Origin: JAJEFO01 sp965208685
GTDB lineage: Bacteria > Pseudomonadota > Alphaproteobacteria > Rhodobacterales > Rhodobacteraceae
Assembly: GCA_965208685.1 (NCBI GenBank)
Contig: CBDBPL010000007.1
Coordinates: 1,736,001 to 1,800,000, forward strand
Reading direction: 5' to 3'
DNA length: 64,000 bases
Position 1 is the stretch's first letter; each line of letters starts with the position of its first letter. Made by a program: the position numbers and the translations under genes. The notes below the pieces were generated by a model. The model saw only the letters and a program-made list of their open reading frames with translations, had not been told where the DNA came from and searched no databases. This document shows, one piece after another, positions 26,098 through 35,250 of this stretch.

Positions 26098-26940
26098 ATG
26101 GCGCTGAGCGAGACAGCCGGACTGCGCGGGCCGCCAATCCCGAAGCCGCCGGTGCATCAGCAGGTGCTGAACTCGGTTCCGGTCGCTGTCGCGATCTATG
26201 CCATCGTCGTCGGGCTGATCGTCTACGGATCGTTCACCGGAGCCCAGAACATGGGCTACAACTGGCAGTGGTACCGCGTGCCGCAATACCTGTACAGCTT
26301 CACCGACGACGGATTCCAGTGGGGCGAGATCTCGGTCGGTCTCGTGGCGACCATCAGGCTCTCCATCCTGTCGTTCGCGCTTGCCACCTTTCTTGGGCTC
26401 GTCGTGGCGCTGCTGCGGCTGTCGGGTCTCGTCGTGGGTTCTGCCGTTGCCGTCGCGTATCTCGAACTGATCCGCAACATCCCGCTACTGGTGCTGCTCT
26501 ATCTCTTCTATTACGTGCTGGGACCGATCTTCGGCCTCGACCGCTACGTCGCCAGCATCCTGACGCTCGCCGTCTTTCACTCCGCATTGATATCCGAGAT
26601 CTTTCGGGCTGGCATCAATGCCGTTGCCATCGGGCAGTGGGAGGCCGCGAAGTCGATCGGGATGTCCACCGGGCAGGCCTACCGCTACATCATTCTGCCA
26701 CAGTCCGTCCGCTTCATGCTTCCGCCGATGACGGGAGAAATGGTGCATCTCATCAAGTCGTCGGCGATCGTCAGCGTCATTGCCGTGGCGGAGCTCACGA
26801 CAATCGGGCGCAACATAATATCTGACACGTACATGAGCTTCGAGATCTGGTTCACGATTGCGGCCGTCTACATGGTGGTGACCCTGATCCTGTCCGTAGG
26901 CGTGTCGTTTCTCGAGCGAAAGTTCACGGTTGACCAATGA
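26098..26940 (+). CDS. Amino acid ABC transporter permease (HisM/GltK type)
   Basis: A 280 aa inner-membrane permease. The ATG overlaps the end of the ATPase region (TGAgATG). After an N-terminal helix (VAVAIYAIVVGLIVYGS) and a periplasmic loop, the family core begins near 90 (LVATIRLSILSFALATFLGL). It has LELIRNIPLLVLLYLFYYVL and the EAA loop EAAKSIGMSTGQAYRYIILP that docks the ATPase. It would pair with the second permease of the operon. Confidence 0.92.
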   Translation: MALSETAGLRGPPIPKPPVHQQVLNSVPVAVAIYAIVVGLIVYGSFTGAQNMGYNWQWYRVPQYLYSFTDDGFQWGEISVGLVATIRLSILSFALATFLGLVVALLRLSGLVVGSAVAVAYLELIRNIPLLVLLYLFYYVLGPIFGLDRYVASILTLAVFHSALISEIFRAGINAVAIGQWEAAKSIGMSTGQAYRYIILPQSVRFMLPPMTGEMVHLIKSSAIVSVIAVAELTTIGRNIISDTYMSFEIWFTIAAVYMVVTLILSVGVSFLERKFTVDQ

Positions 26941-27147
26941 TGCGGCTGAAGTTCATCCCGAAACCTGTCGGCATGCATGCCGCATCCTGGCCAATGTCCG
27001 GCGTTGTGCGCCGGGCCGCGAATCGGTGCTGGCCGGCTTCCCTGGATTCCAGGCTGGCCAAGACCGAGTGTCGTCAATGTCCGGAGAGGCCCGGACTTGA
27101 CCGGCAAACCAACAAGTGAGAAGACCATCAAGATAGGAGGATATCAA

Positions 27148-27981
27148 ATGAAACTCACTCGCAGAATGCTAGGATGCGCCTTGGCGGCGACCGCGACGGT
27201 GGGCCTTGCGTTGCCCGCAGCGGCGCAGCAGGCCACGCAGGCGCTGACCTCGGAAAGCGTGATCGAACAGATCAAGCGGGACGGCGTGATCCGGATCGGC
27301 CTGTCCCTGTTTGTCCCCTGGTCCATGCGCGACAAGAACGGCGACCTGATCGGGTACGAGCTCGATGTTGGCCGCAAGCTCGCAGAGGACATGGGCGTCG
27401 AAGTCGAGTTCGTTCCGACGTCCTGGGACGGGATCATCCCGGCCCTCGTTGCCGGCAACTTCGACGTCATCATCTCGGGCATGTCGGTTACGGCGCAGAG
27501 GAACCTGACGATCAACTTCACCGATCCGTACGCGTATTCCGGCCTCGCAATCATGGCAAACAAGGAATTGACTGCCGGCATGTCACTGGAGGACCTGAAT
27601 TCGCCCGACGTGATCTTCACGGCCCGTCGAGGCGCAACGCCGGCCGTCGTGATCGCCGACAACTTTCCCAAGGCGCAGCTTCTTCTCTTCGACGAAGACG
27701 GCGCGTCTGCCCAGGAAGTGCTGAACGGGAACGCCCATGCGACCATGGCCGCGCAGCCGACGCCGAACCGCGAGGCGGGCCGGAATCCGGAGACGCTTGT
27801 CGTCGTGGAAGGCGATCTCTACGACCCGCGCGGCGAGGGGTTTGCATTGCGCAAGGGCGATCCGGACGCCCTCAACTACTTCAACAACTGGATCGCCCAG
27901 CAGTGGCGCAGCGGCTGGCTTGAAGCGCGCCACAACTACTGGTTCGCGACCGAGGACTGGGCCGACCAGGTCGCCCAGTAG
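27148..27981 (+). CDS. Amino acid ABC transporter substrate-binding protein
   Basis: Periplasmic binding protein of 277 aa with a clear signal peptide (MKLTRRMLGCALAATATVGL, cut after the AAAQ region). AGGAGG lies 7 bases before the ATG, the strongest ribosome site in the operon. Class-3 binding-protein motifs are GVIRIGLSLFVPWSMRDKNG, GYELDVGRKLAEDMGVEVEF, PALVAGNFDVIISGM and TDPYAYSG. A longer frame to 26977 is not the start. The ligand is probably an amino acid or methylated amine, given the sarcosine oxidase operon next door; this is inference. Confidence 0.93.
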   Translation: MKLTRRMLGCALAATATVGLALPAAAQQATQALTSESVIEQIKRDGVIRIGLSLFVPWSMRDKNGDLIGYELDVGRKLAEDMGVEVEFVPTSWDGIIPALVAGNFDVIISGMSVTAQRNLTINFTDPYAYSGLAIMANKELTAGMSLEDLNSPDVIFTARRGATPAVVIADNFPKAQLLLFDEDGASAQEVLNGNAHATMAAQPTPNREAGRNPETLVVVEGDLYDPRGEGFALRKGDPDALNYFNNWIAQQWRSGWLEARHNYWFATEDWADQVAQ

Positions 27982-27991
27982 ACCAATGCCG

Positions 27992-28019
27992 AGGCCCGGG
28001 AACCACGGCTCCCGGGCCT
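27992..28019 (+). terminator. Intercistronic hairpin (attenuator) after the binding-protein gene
   Basis: AGGCCCGGGA pairs perfectly with TCCCGGGCCT across an 8-base loop, 11 bases after the binding-protein stop and just before the second permease. It lacks a long T run, so it is likely an mRNA stabiliser or partial terminator that keeps the binding protein more abundant than the permease. Confidence 0.65.
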
Positions 28020-28025
28020 TGAGCC

Positions 28026-28925
28026 GTGAGGCGGCAGGGATTGCGCTCGTTCATCGACAGGATGCGGTGGCCTGACTACCTGATTGTCGCGATGCTCATC
28101 GCCTTCTTCGGGTATGTCTGGTTCACCATCGAAGGCACGCTCAACTACAAGTGGCGTTGGGAGCTCATACCTGGATACATCATCGGCTATCACTCGGGCC
28201 GCGAGGCGTACTTCGCCAACATACTGCTTCAGGGCCTTGCCGCCACGATCCGGATCAGCATCTACGCGAGCATCCTGGCGCTGGTTCTCGGAACGATCCT
28301 CGGCGTCGCACGGTGTTCGCAGAACCTGACAGTTCGGATGCTGGCGCGGACGTACCTGGAACTGCTGCGGAACATCCCTCCTGTAGTCGTCGTCTTCATC
28401 TTTTTCTTCTTCCTGTCGCAGCAATTGATCGATGCGCTCGACTTGGCGCGATGGTCGCGCAACATCGCGCGGCAAGAGGGCATCTGGCTCTGGGAGCTGT
28501 TCTTTGGCGACATGCGCCGCTTTCCCTCTATCATTTCCGGCGTGATCGTTCTCGCGCTCTTTGAGAGCGCGTTTGTCGGGGAGATCGTTCGCGCGGGAAT
28601 TCAGTCGATACCCAAGGGACAGCGGGAAGCGGCACGATCGATCGGCATGAGCCGACTCCAGGAACTGCGCTACATCGTGCTGCCACAAGCGATGAAGAGG
28701 GTCGTCCCGCCGCTCGCCAACCAATTCATATCGCTCATCAAGGACAGCTCGATCATATCGCTCATCTCGGTTCAGGAGCTGACGTACAAGACGGTCGAGC
28801 TGGTGGCCTCGTCACGGATGATCTTCGAGGCGTGGATCACCACCGCGGCGTTCTACTTCGTGGTCTGCTTCGGGCTGAGCCGGCTGTTCTCGCGACTGGA
28901 GCGCAGGCGGGAAGGGCAGGCATAG
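28026..28925 (+). CDS. Amino acid ABC transporter permease (second)
   Basis: A 299 aa inner-membrane permease with GTG start. It has an N-terminal helix (YLIVAMLIAFFGYVWF), then the core GLAATIRISIYASILALVLG, LELLRNIPPVVVVFIFFFFL and the EAA loop EAARSIGMSRLQELRYIVLP. It forms the heterodimer partner of the other permease. Start choice is weak: no good ribosome site precedes GTG 28026, and the ATG at 28062 is an alternative. The hairpin upstream would lower its expression relative to the binding protein. Confidence 0.9.
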   Translation: MRRQGLRSFIDRMRWPDYLIVAMLIAFFGYVWFTIEGTLNYKWRWELIPGYIIGYHSGREAYFANILLQGLAATIRISIYASILALVLGTILGVARCSQNLTVRMLARTYLELLRNIPPVVVVFIFFFFLSQQLIDALDLARWSRNIARQEGIWLWELFFGDMRRFPSIISGVIVLALFESAFVGEIVRAGIQSIPKGQREAARSIGMSRLQELRYIVLPQAMKRVVPPLANQFISLIKDSSIISLISVQELTYKTVELVASSRMIFEAWITTAAFYFVVCFGLSRLFSRLERRREGQA

Positions 28926-28935
28926 GCGAAGACCG

Positions 28936-29514
28936 TCAGCCGGGGCGGGACGACACCGTGATGAACTCGATCTCGGGGCTCTGGATCTCCACGACGCCAT
29001 GGTCGAGCTTTGCATCGAAGCTCAAGGTGTCGCCGGGCGCGAGATCGAACTCCGCATTGCCGCACGAATAGCGCAACTTTCCCGATGTCACCGCCAGGAA
29101 GACATGTCCGTCGTGCTGGTACCGGGGCAACGCGCCTGCCTCGCCCCGGTTGATCCGGACGCGGGCTGCCTCAAAGCTCCCGCCCGGGCCGCTGTGCTTG
29201 CCGAGCAGCAGGTACTCATGGGCATGGTTCGGCGTGATCCGTCGTGACGGGATTCCGCCACCGGCTCTCAGGTGATAGACATCGGCTGTTCCGTTCCCGT
29301 GGGCGAGAAGCGCCATGACGGGAACCGACAGGGCCTCGGCGATCGCGTCGAGCGTCCCGAGGGATGGGGAAACCTGCCCGTTCTCGATTCGGCTGATCAT
29401 GCCGGCCGACATTCCGGCGCTCTTTGCGAGACGCGTAACCGTCATGCCGCGCTCCCGGCGCAGCCGGTTGACCGTCCGTCCGACCTCGATGTCAATTTCC
29501 GGCCTCTCAGGCAT
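28936..29514 (-). CDS. XRE-family transcriptional regulator with cupin domain (second)
   Basis: A 192 aa paralog of the regulator at 23863. The helix-turn-helix covers about residues 11-65 (VNRLRRERGMTVTRLAKSAG, SAGMISRIENGQVSPSLGTL) and the cupin about 105-190 (QHDGHVFLAVTSGKLRYSCG, KLDHGVVEI). It is divergent from the sarcosine oxidase operon and convergent with the ABC importer. The GTTAC repeats between it and soxB are its probable site, so it likely senses a substrate of the importer or of sarcosine oxidase. Confidence 0.88.
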   Translation of the reverse strand: MPERPEIDIEVGRTVNRLRRERGMTVTRLAKSAGMSAGMISRIENGQVSPSLGTLDAIAEALSVPVMALLAHGNGTADVYHLRAGGGIPSRRITPNHAHEYLLLGKHSGPGGSFEAARVRINRGEAGALPRYQHDGHVFLAVTSGKLRYSCGNAEFDLAPGDTLSFDAKLDHGVVEIQSPEIEFITVSSRPG

Positions 29515-29533
29515 GCCGTTCTCCGACCCTCCG

Positions 29534-29577
29534 GTTACTTGACATCGAGGTTACCAAAAGTAAAAAATGTTACCAAT
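29534..29577. promoter_or_regulatory. Repeated GTTAC boxes upstream of soxB
   Basis: Two identical GTTACCAA copies lie at 29550-29557 and 29570-29577, exactly 20 bases apart, with a third half-like GTTACTT at 29534. The 20-base period puts them on one face of the helix. They sit between the XRE-cupin gene and soxB and touch the soxB start, so they are a likely repressor array. Confidence 0.5.
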
Positions 29578-30828
29578 ATGCAAAATTACTCGATCTTCTC
29601 CCTTTTGCGCCATGCGCTTAACGGTCACACGACATGGGCGCCTGCCTGGCGCAGCCCGCCCTTGAAGGAAGGCTATGACGTGATCGTCATTGGTGCCGGC
29701 GGCCATGGATTGGCAACTGCATACTACCTTGTCAAGGAATTCGGCATTGCGAATGTCGCGGTCCTGGAGCGGGGCTGGCTCGGCGGAGGGAACGTTGCAC
29801 GAAATACCGTGACAGTCCGGTCAAACTACATGCGCGATGCGTCGATCCCGTTCTACGTGAAGTCGGTCGCTTTGTACGAGGGCCTGACTGACGAGCTGAA
29901 CTTCAACTTGATGCACTCTAAGCGCACCATGATCGACGTGGTTCAGACGTTTCCGAAGATGCGCGAGTTGCGGCGGCGCCAGCTGACCATGGACATATAC
30001 GGATCGACCTACGAAGAGATTTCCACGGAAGAGGTGCGCCGCCGCATTCCCGCACTCACCGGTGGCGGGCCGGACGCGCGACTGCCCGTAATCGGCGGGA
30101 TGGTGCACACTGATGCAGGGGTGAACCGGCACGATGCAGTCGCTTGGGGATATGCACGCGGAGCCGATGCGCGGGGCGTTGAACTGCACCAGCAAACCCC
30201 GGTCACCGGGCTCTTGCGCGGCGGTGACGGCGCCATCAAGGGCGTCGAAACGCCGCGCGGCGTGGTGCGGGCGCCCAAGATCGCGGTCGCGGTGTCCGGG
30301 CATACAACGACGCTGACTGATACCGCCGGACTCAGGCTCCCGCTGCGAACGATGAACCTGACGGCCTTCGTATCCGAACCGGTCAAGCCGCTCGTCGACG
30401 TGGTCGTGAACTGCCCGGACAGCGGGTTCTACTTCAGCCAGTCGGACAAGGGGGAGATGGTGATGGGCGGCGCGCCCGACATGGGCCAGAGCTTTCGCCG
30501 TGACATCAAGCAGCATGTGTTCGAGGACACCGTGACGGCCATGCTTTCGCTGTTCCCGTCGTTCAAGAGGCTGAAGCTCCTGCGCCAGTGGGGCGGGCAC
30601 GTGGACATCACGCCCGACGCTTCGCCCATCATGGACGAAACGGACGTGCCGGGACTCTTCGTGACGGCAGGCTGGTGGGGCGGTTACAAGGCGATCCCGG
30701 CGGGAGGGCTGACATTTGCGCACCTGATTGCAAAGGGCGAACCCCATCCCCTGATGGCGCCTTTCACCCTGAGCCGGTTCAAGCATCTCGACTACGTGAT
30801 GGAATCCGGCACGACGACGGCGAGATAG
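29578..30828 (+). CDS. soxB: Sarcosine oxidase beta subunit
   Basis: FAD-dependent subunit that oxidises the N-methyl group of sarcosine to give glycine. It is 416 aa, the usual length, and begins MQNYSIFSLLRHALNGH like its family. The dinucleotide fold is VIVIGAGGHGLATAYYL near residue 36, followed by LERGWLGGGNVARNT. The C-terminal GGWGGYK-like block (TAGWWGGYKAIPAGG) and ITPDASPIM are typical of SoxB. It is first in soxB-soxD-soxA-soxG. Confidence 0.96.
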   Translation: MQNYSIFSLLRHALNGHTTWAPAWRSPPLKEGYDVIVIGAGGHGLATAYYLVKEFGIANVAVLERGWLGGGNVARNTVTVRSNYMRDASIPFYVKSVALYEGLTDELNFNLMHSKRTMIDVVQTFPKMRELRRRQLTMDIYGSTYEEISTEEVRRRIPALTGGGPDARLPVIGGMVHTDAGVNRHDAVAWGYARGADARGVELHQQTPVTGLLRGGDGAIKGVETPRGVVRAPKIAVAVSGHTTTLTDTAGLRLPLRTMNLTAFVSEPVKPLVDVVVNCPDSGFYFSQSDKGEMVMGGAPDMGQSFRRDIKQHVFEDTVTAMLSLFPSFKRLKLLRQWGGHVDITPDASPIMDETDVPGLFVTAGWWGGYKAIPAGGLTFAHLIAKGEPHPLMAPFTLSRFKHLDYVMESGTTTAR

Positions 30829-30840
30829 GGAGCCGGATCG

Positions 30841-31098
30841 ATGATGCTCATCCCGTGTCCGTTTTGCGGCAATCGCAGCGAAAGCGAGTTCGCGTATGGC
30901 GGTCCCGTGAAGCCGGATCGACCCGATCCGCATGCGGCAAGCGATGAAGGCTGGGTCGATTGGCTGACAACCGTCCCGAATCCGCTTGGCCCGGTCGAGG
31001 AGCGCTGGTGTCATGCGAAGGGATGCGGCGCGTGGCTGACGATCTGGCGGGATACGCGAACGCATGACATCGTCGAGGGGCCACCTGATGCAGGATAG
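30841..31098 (+). CDS. soxD: Sarcosine oxidase delta subunit
   Basis: An 85 aa zinc-binding subunit. The zinc ligands are CPFCG (Cys6, Cys9) and the pair in WCHAKGCGAW. FAYGGP and the ending TIWRDTRTHDI are conserved in SoxD. It lies between soxB and soxA, and its end overlaps the soxA start by 11 bases. Confidence 0.95.
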   Translation: MMLIPCPFCGNRSESEFAYGGPVKPDRPDPHAASDEGWVDWLTTVPNPLGPVEERWCHAKGCGAWLTIWRDTRTHDIVEGPPDAG

Positions 31099-34012
31099 GC
31101 GTCTTTCTGCCGGCGGAAGGATCGACCGCCACCGGCCGCTGGCCTTTCGTTTCAACGGGAAGGCGTACCGAGGGTTTGCCGGCGACACCCTGGCGTCCGC
31201 ATTGCTTGCCAACAACGTTCGGCTGACCGCACGGAGCTTCAAGTATCATCGGCCTCGAGGGATCGTCGGATCCGGCCCGGAGGAACCGGCGACCTTGGTG
31301 GAGCTGGAGGGTCGCCACGCATCCGCCAACCGTGCGGCGACAACGGTTCGACTGGAAGACGGGATGGCCGCGCGGTCGGTGAATTGCTGGCCGTCGCCGC
31401 GCCTTGACGTCGGCGCGGTCAATCAGCTGTTCGCTGGGCTCATTCCGGCGGGCTTTTACTACAAGACGTTCAAGTGGCCGGGCTGGCGCCTGTACGAGCC
31501 GACGATCCGCAAGGCCGCGGGCCTTGCCGGCGCACCTGACGCGCCGCCGTCGGAAGGGCATTTCGAGGCAGTGCATGCGCATGCGGATGTCCTGGTCGTC
31601 GGGGCGGGGCCGGCAGGGCTGATGGCCGCCCTCGTGGCCGGTCGCGCCGGGTGCCGGGTTTTCCTGGCCGACGAACGCACCGAGGCGGGTGGAAGCTTGC
31701 TTGATCGACGTTTGGAGATCGCTGGAAAGCCGGCATTGGATTGGGTGGCCGAAACCGTTGACGAGCTGCAGTCGATGCCAAATGTTACCCATCTGCTGCA
31801 GGACGCGAGCGTCTGGGCCTGCCGGGAGCACAACTTCCTGATGGTGAACGAGCGGTCGCCTGCCAGTCCCAACGTGCTTGAAAGGAACTGGCGAGTGCGG
31901 GCGGGGCAGGTGATCCTTGCAACGGGCGCCATCGAAAGGGGCCTCGTGTTTCCCGAAAACGATCGTCCGGGCGTGATGCTGGCCTCGGCCGCACAGGCCT
32001 ACGTCAACCGGTTTGCCGTGAAGCCGGGCGAAAGAGCCGTGGTCTTTGCCAACAACGACAGTGTCTATGCCGTCGCGGCCGACCTTCAAGCGTCCGGCAT
32101 CGACATTGCCGCAATCGTGGACAGCCGCGATGCGGTTCCTGACAATGCAAGTGCCTCGGCTGGAGACATCCCGATCAAGACCGGCTCCGCCGTCATCGGA
32201 GTCCGAGGGAAACGGTCGGTCAGGGGCGTGACAATTGCTGGGCGGGACGGGCAAGGGGCCGAGAGGATCGACTGTGACCTCCTGCTCCACTCCGGTGGAT
32301 GGAACCCGGCCGTGCACCTGTTTTCCCAGTCACGCGGAAGTCTCCGCTACGATGAACCGCTTGCGACATTCGTGCCTGACGAGACGGCGCAGGCCTGCGT
32401 CTCCGTCGGTGGTGCCGCCGGAGAATTCTCGCTCGCTTCGGCGTTGCGAACCGGTGCAGAGGCGGCAGCCAGGGCAACGGGGACGGAGATACCGGATATT
32501 CCCGCCGTGACGGAAGAAAGCTATTCGATTGCACCGCTTTGGCGCGTCGATGCACGCGGTGCCAAGGGCAAGGCATTCCTGGACATCCAGAACGACGTCA
32601 CGGTCGACGACGTGCACCTCGCGCTCCTCGAGGGCTACGACAACGTGGAGCATGTCAAGCGCTACACGACCGGCGGCATGGGGTTCGATCAGGGGAAGAC
32701 GGGCAACATCAACATTATCGGAACGATTGCCCTGCAGAAGGGCGTGCCGCTTCGGGACGTCGGCACAACCACCTTCCGTCCGCCCTACACGCCAGTATCC
32801 TTTGGAGCGATCGGAGGCGTCAGGGAAGAAAGCGTCGTTCTGCCTTACCGGCACACGCCAGTTACCCGCTGGAACCTCGATCGCGGCGCATTCATGTACG
32901 AGGCCGGTGCCCGCTGGCGACGGCCGGGGTATTTCCCGCGCGGTGGCGAGACGTTCCAAGAGACCGTCAACCGCGAATGCCGTGCCGTCCGAGAGAGCGT
33001 CGGCGTCTACGACGGATCGCCCCTTGGGAAATTCGAGCTGAAGGGGCGCGATGTCGGTCGCTTCCTGGATCACGTCTACACGAACCTGATGTCCACGCTG
33101 AAGCCCGGCCAATGCCGCTACGGTCTCATGCTGACCGAGGACGGCCTGATACTGGACGATGGCGTAGCCATGCGGCTGGGAGAGCACCGTTGGCTTGTCT
33201 CTACCTCGACTGCGCACGCGGACACCGTGCACGGACACATGGAGGAGTTGCTCCAGACGCAGTTTCCGGACTGGAACGTCCATGTGACATCCGTGACCAG
33301 CCAGTGGAACAACGCGACCGTATGCGGCCCGGGCGCGCGCGAGGTCGTGACCGCTCTGGGCACCGACATCGACCTTTCGCCCAAGGGGCTGCCGTTCATG
33401 CGTTTCACGGACGGACATGTGGCCGGGCTGCCCGCGCGTGTCGTTCGGGTCAGCTTCACGGGCGAACTGTCATTCGAGATAAACGTGGCGCCTCGGCACA
33501 TGCGCGATCTTTGGGAGCGGATCATGGAAGCCGGCGAACCCTTCGGGATCAAACCTGTGGGGTCGGAAGCCAGTCACGTGCTGCGGGTCGAGAAGGGATT
33601 TCTTTCCCTGGGACATGAAGTGGACGGAACCGTGGATGCCTATGACCTCGGCATGAGCTGGATTATGTCGAAAAAGAAGACGGACTACGTTGGCAAGCGT
33701 TCCGTCGAGCTGCGACGCCGTGGCAACGCGGTTCGACGTGAACTCGTGGGATTGCTGCCTGCGAGCCCGAATGACCAGATTCCGGAGGGCGCGCCGCTTA
33801 CTCCCGGCGGCGAGAAGCGCCCGACCGAGGGGCTTGTGACCGCCTGTGTTTGGAGCGTCGTCCTTGACCGATGGGTCGCGTTGGCGCTTCTGGAGAACGG
33901 AAAGTCGCGGCACGGCGAAACCGTCCACGTCCGCTTGAAGGACGCGACCATCGCCGCCGACGTCACGGCGCCGGTGTTCCACGACCCCGACGGCCTGAGG
34001 ATGAGGTCCTGA
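31088..34012 (+). CDS. soxA: Sarcosine oxidase alpha subunit
   Basis: A 974 aa subunit that binds NAD and transfers the one-carbon unit to tetrahydrofolate. The N-terminal block F.FNGKAYRGFAGDTLASALL is a ferredoxin-like domain. The dinucleotide fold VVGAGPAGLMAALVAG starts near residue 170. The C-terminal third (about 600-974) is a GcvT-type aminomethyltransferase domain, with GSEASHVLRVEKGFLSLGHE near 845. The ATG at 31088 is chosen; it overlaps soxD. Confidence 0.96.
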   Translation: MQDRRLSAGGRIDRHRPLAFRFNGKAYRGFAGDTLASALLANNVRLTARSFKYHRPRGIVGSGPEEPATLVELEGRHASANRAATTVRLEDGMAARSVNCWPSPRLDVGAVNQLFAGLIPAGFYYKTFKWPGWRLYEPTIRKAAGLAGAPDAPPSEGHFEAVHAHADVLVVGAGPAGLMAALVAGRAGCRVFLADERTEAGGSLLDRRLEIAGKPALDWVAETVDELQSMPNVTHLLQDASVWACREHNFLMVNERSPASPNVLERNWRVRAGQVILATGAIERGLVFPENDRPGVMLASAAQAYVNRFAVKPGERAVVFANNDSVYAVAADLQASGIDIAAIVDSRDAVPDNASASAGDIPIKTGSAVIGVRGKRSVRGVTIAGRDGQGAERIDCDLLLHSGGWNPAVHLFSQSRGSLRYDEPLATFVPDETAQACVSVGGAAGEFSLASALRTGAEAAARATGTEIPDIPAVTEESYSIAPLWRVDARGAKGKAFLDIQNDVTVDDVHLALLEGYDNVEHVKRYTTGGMGFDQGKTGNINIIGTIALQKGVPLRDVGTTTFRPPYTPVSFGAIGGVREESVVLPYRHTPVTRWNLDRGAFMYEAGARWRRPGYFPRGGETFQETVNRECRAVRESVGVYDGSPLGKFELKGRDVGRFLDHVYTNLMSTLKPGQCRYGLMLTEDGLILDDGVAMRLGEHRWLVSTSTAHADTVHGHMEELLQTQFPDWNVHVTSVTSQWNNATVCGPGAREVVTALGTDIDLSPKGLPFMRFTDGHVAGLPARVVRVSFTGELSFEINVAPRHMRDLWERIMEAGEPFGIKPVGSEASHVLRVEKGFLSLGHEVDGTVDAYDLGMSWIMSKKKTDYVGKRSVELRRRGNAVRRELVGLLPASPNDQIPEGAPLTPGGEKRPTEGLVTACVWSVVLDRWVALALLENGKSRHGETVHVRLKDATIAADVTAPVFHDPDGLRMRS

Positions 34013-34013
34013 G

Positions 34014-34514
34014 ATGAGTTGCGATGCTGCATTCGCGAGGCTCCCGATCAACGCCTGTTTCGACCTGAAGGGCGCGGAAAGCGCCTTGGTCGAGTGGATT
34101 GGCGCGCAGGTCCTGCCGGAACTTCCCGCAGAAGCGAATTGCTGTCGCAAGGCGGATGGCGTTTCGCTCGACCATGTGGGACCACGCCATTGGCTCTTGC
34201 AGGCGAACATTGACCGAGAGGACGAATTGAACGCGGCGTTGCGTCCGCACGAAGCCCCGGCCGAGGTGAGCATCGTCAGGATCTCGGACACCATGACGAC
34301 ATTTCGCATCTTCGGAACTGATGCGGCGCACGTACTGGCAATCGGCTGTCCGCTCGACTTGCACGAAGCTGCATTCCCGGAGGATGCAGTGAGCTTTACC
34401 GAGTTCTTTGGCCAGAAGGCGCTGGTTCGCCGTTGCGTTGGCGGATTCGACGTGTCCGTCGAGCAGAGTTTCGGCGACATGATGGAAGACTGTCTGACAC
34501 GCGCGTTGCGTTGA
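34014..34514 (+). CDS. soxG: Sarcosine oxidase gamma subunit
   Basis: A 166 aa structural subunit. It has LDHVGPRHWLL, MTTFRIFGTDAAHVLAIGCPLDL and the closing VRRCVGGFDVSVEQSFGDMM, all expected of SoxG. Its ATG follows the soxA stop by one base. This completes the heterotetramer. Folate C1 genes such as folD or purU are not in the window. Confidence 0.93.
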   Translation: MSCDAAFARLPINACFDLKGAESALVEWIGAQVLPELPAEANCCRKADGVSLDHVGPRHWLLQANIDREDELNAALRPHEAPAEVSIVRISDTMTTFRIFGTDAAHVLAIGCPLDLHEAAFPEDAVSFTEFFGQKALVRRCVGGFDVSVEQSFGDMMEDCLTRALR

Positions 34515-34527
34515 TTCGGAGGCATGA

Positions 34528-34926
34528 ATGACACGAACGCACATTCACAGGTACGAGACCCGCTATCATGCGAAAGCGACCTATTCAAAGGCCATCCGGG
34601 CTCGAGGCGACCTCGTCGTCATGCAAGGCCAGGTCGGTACGCTTCTGGACGGCACCATTGTGGGGGAAGGCGATCCCGGAGCGCAGGCCGATCAAGCCTG
34701 CCGCAACATCGAGCGCTGGATGACCGAGGCCGGCGGCAGCCTGAAGGACGTCGTGAAGCTGACCGTCTATGTCACGGACATAAGCTATCGCCCGGCTGTC
34801 TACGACGCGATCAACCGTTGGTTCGAGGGCGTGCACCATTGTTCGACCGGAGTCGTGGTCAGCGCGCTTGCCGACCCGGCGTTGCTGGTCGAGATCGACG
34901 CGATGGCGGTGATCGGCGACGTGTAG
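34528..34926 (+). CDS. RidA/YjgF-family protein lacking the usual active-site Arg
   Basis: A 132 aa RidA-fold protein. GGAGG lies 6 bases before the ATG. GDLVVMQGQVG and LKDVVKLTVYVTD are family blocks. RidA enzymes that hydrolyse reactive imines keep an Arg in a P.RS.V motif before the VEI..A strand; here the segment is CSTGVVVSALADPALLVEID, with Ser in that place. It is therefore likely from another Rid subfamily with different or no imine deaminase activity. Its position after sarcosine oxidase, which makes imines, is still suggestive. Confidence 0.85.
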   Translation: MTRTHIHRYETRYHAKATYSKAIRARGDLVVMQGQVGTLLDGTIVGEGDPGAQADQACRNIERWMTEAGGSLKDVVKLTVYVTDISYRPAVYDAINRWFEGVHHCSTGVVVSALADPALLVEIDAMAVIGDV

Positions 34927-34929
34927 CCT

Positions 34930-35250
34930 TCAGACCCTGACTTGAACCATCCCGTTCTCCACGCGGGTCTCGAACACCCTCATCGGGCGCGTTGCCGGCG
35001 CGCAGACCGGACTTCCGTCCCGGACATCGAATGCGCCCTGGTGCAACGGGCATTCGATGACGTGGCCGTCGAAATATCCGTCGCAAAGATCGGCGCCGCC
35101 ATGGTTGCAGTGCGCGAGCGAAGCAAAGATGCCGGTCGGCGTATCGTAGACGGCAAGCAATCGCGGGCCCAGCGGCACCCGAGTGACCCAGTTCCGTTCC
35201 AGAGCGTCCACCGCGATCAGATCGGTCCAGGCACGCTTGGCCCTGTTCAC
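34930..35250 (-). CDS. Rieske [2Fe-2S] ferredoxin component
   Basis: A 106 aa Rieske ferredoxin with ligands HCNHGGAD and CPLHQGAFD (Cys-x-His and Cys-x2-His). Size and motifs match the electron-carrier ferredoxins of multicomponent oxygenases. The GTG start overlaps the stop of the upstream desaturase-family gene (GTGA), so the two are translated together and the ferredoxin most likely feeds electrons to that enzyme. Confidence 0.88.
   Translation of the reverse strand: MNRAKRAWTDLIAVDALERNWVTRVPLGPRLLAVYDTPTGIFASLAHCNHGGADLCDGYFDGHVIECPLHQGAFDVRDGSPVCAPATRPMRVFETRVENGMVQVRV

Noticed and set aside
29821..31242. 473-codon minus-strand frame across soxB, soxD and soxA
   Set aside because: It runs across three well-defined sox genes; a shadow.
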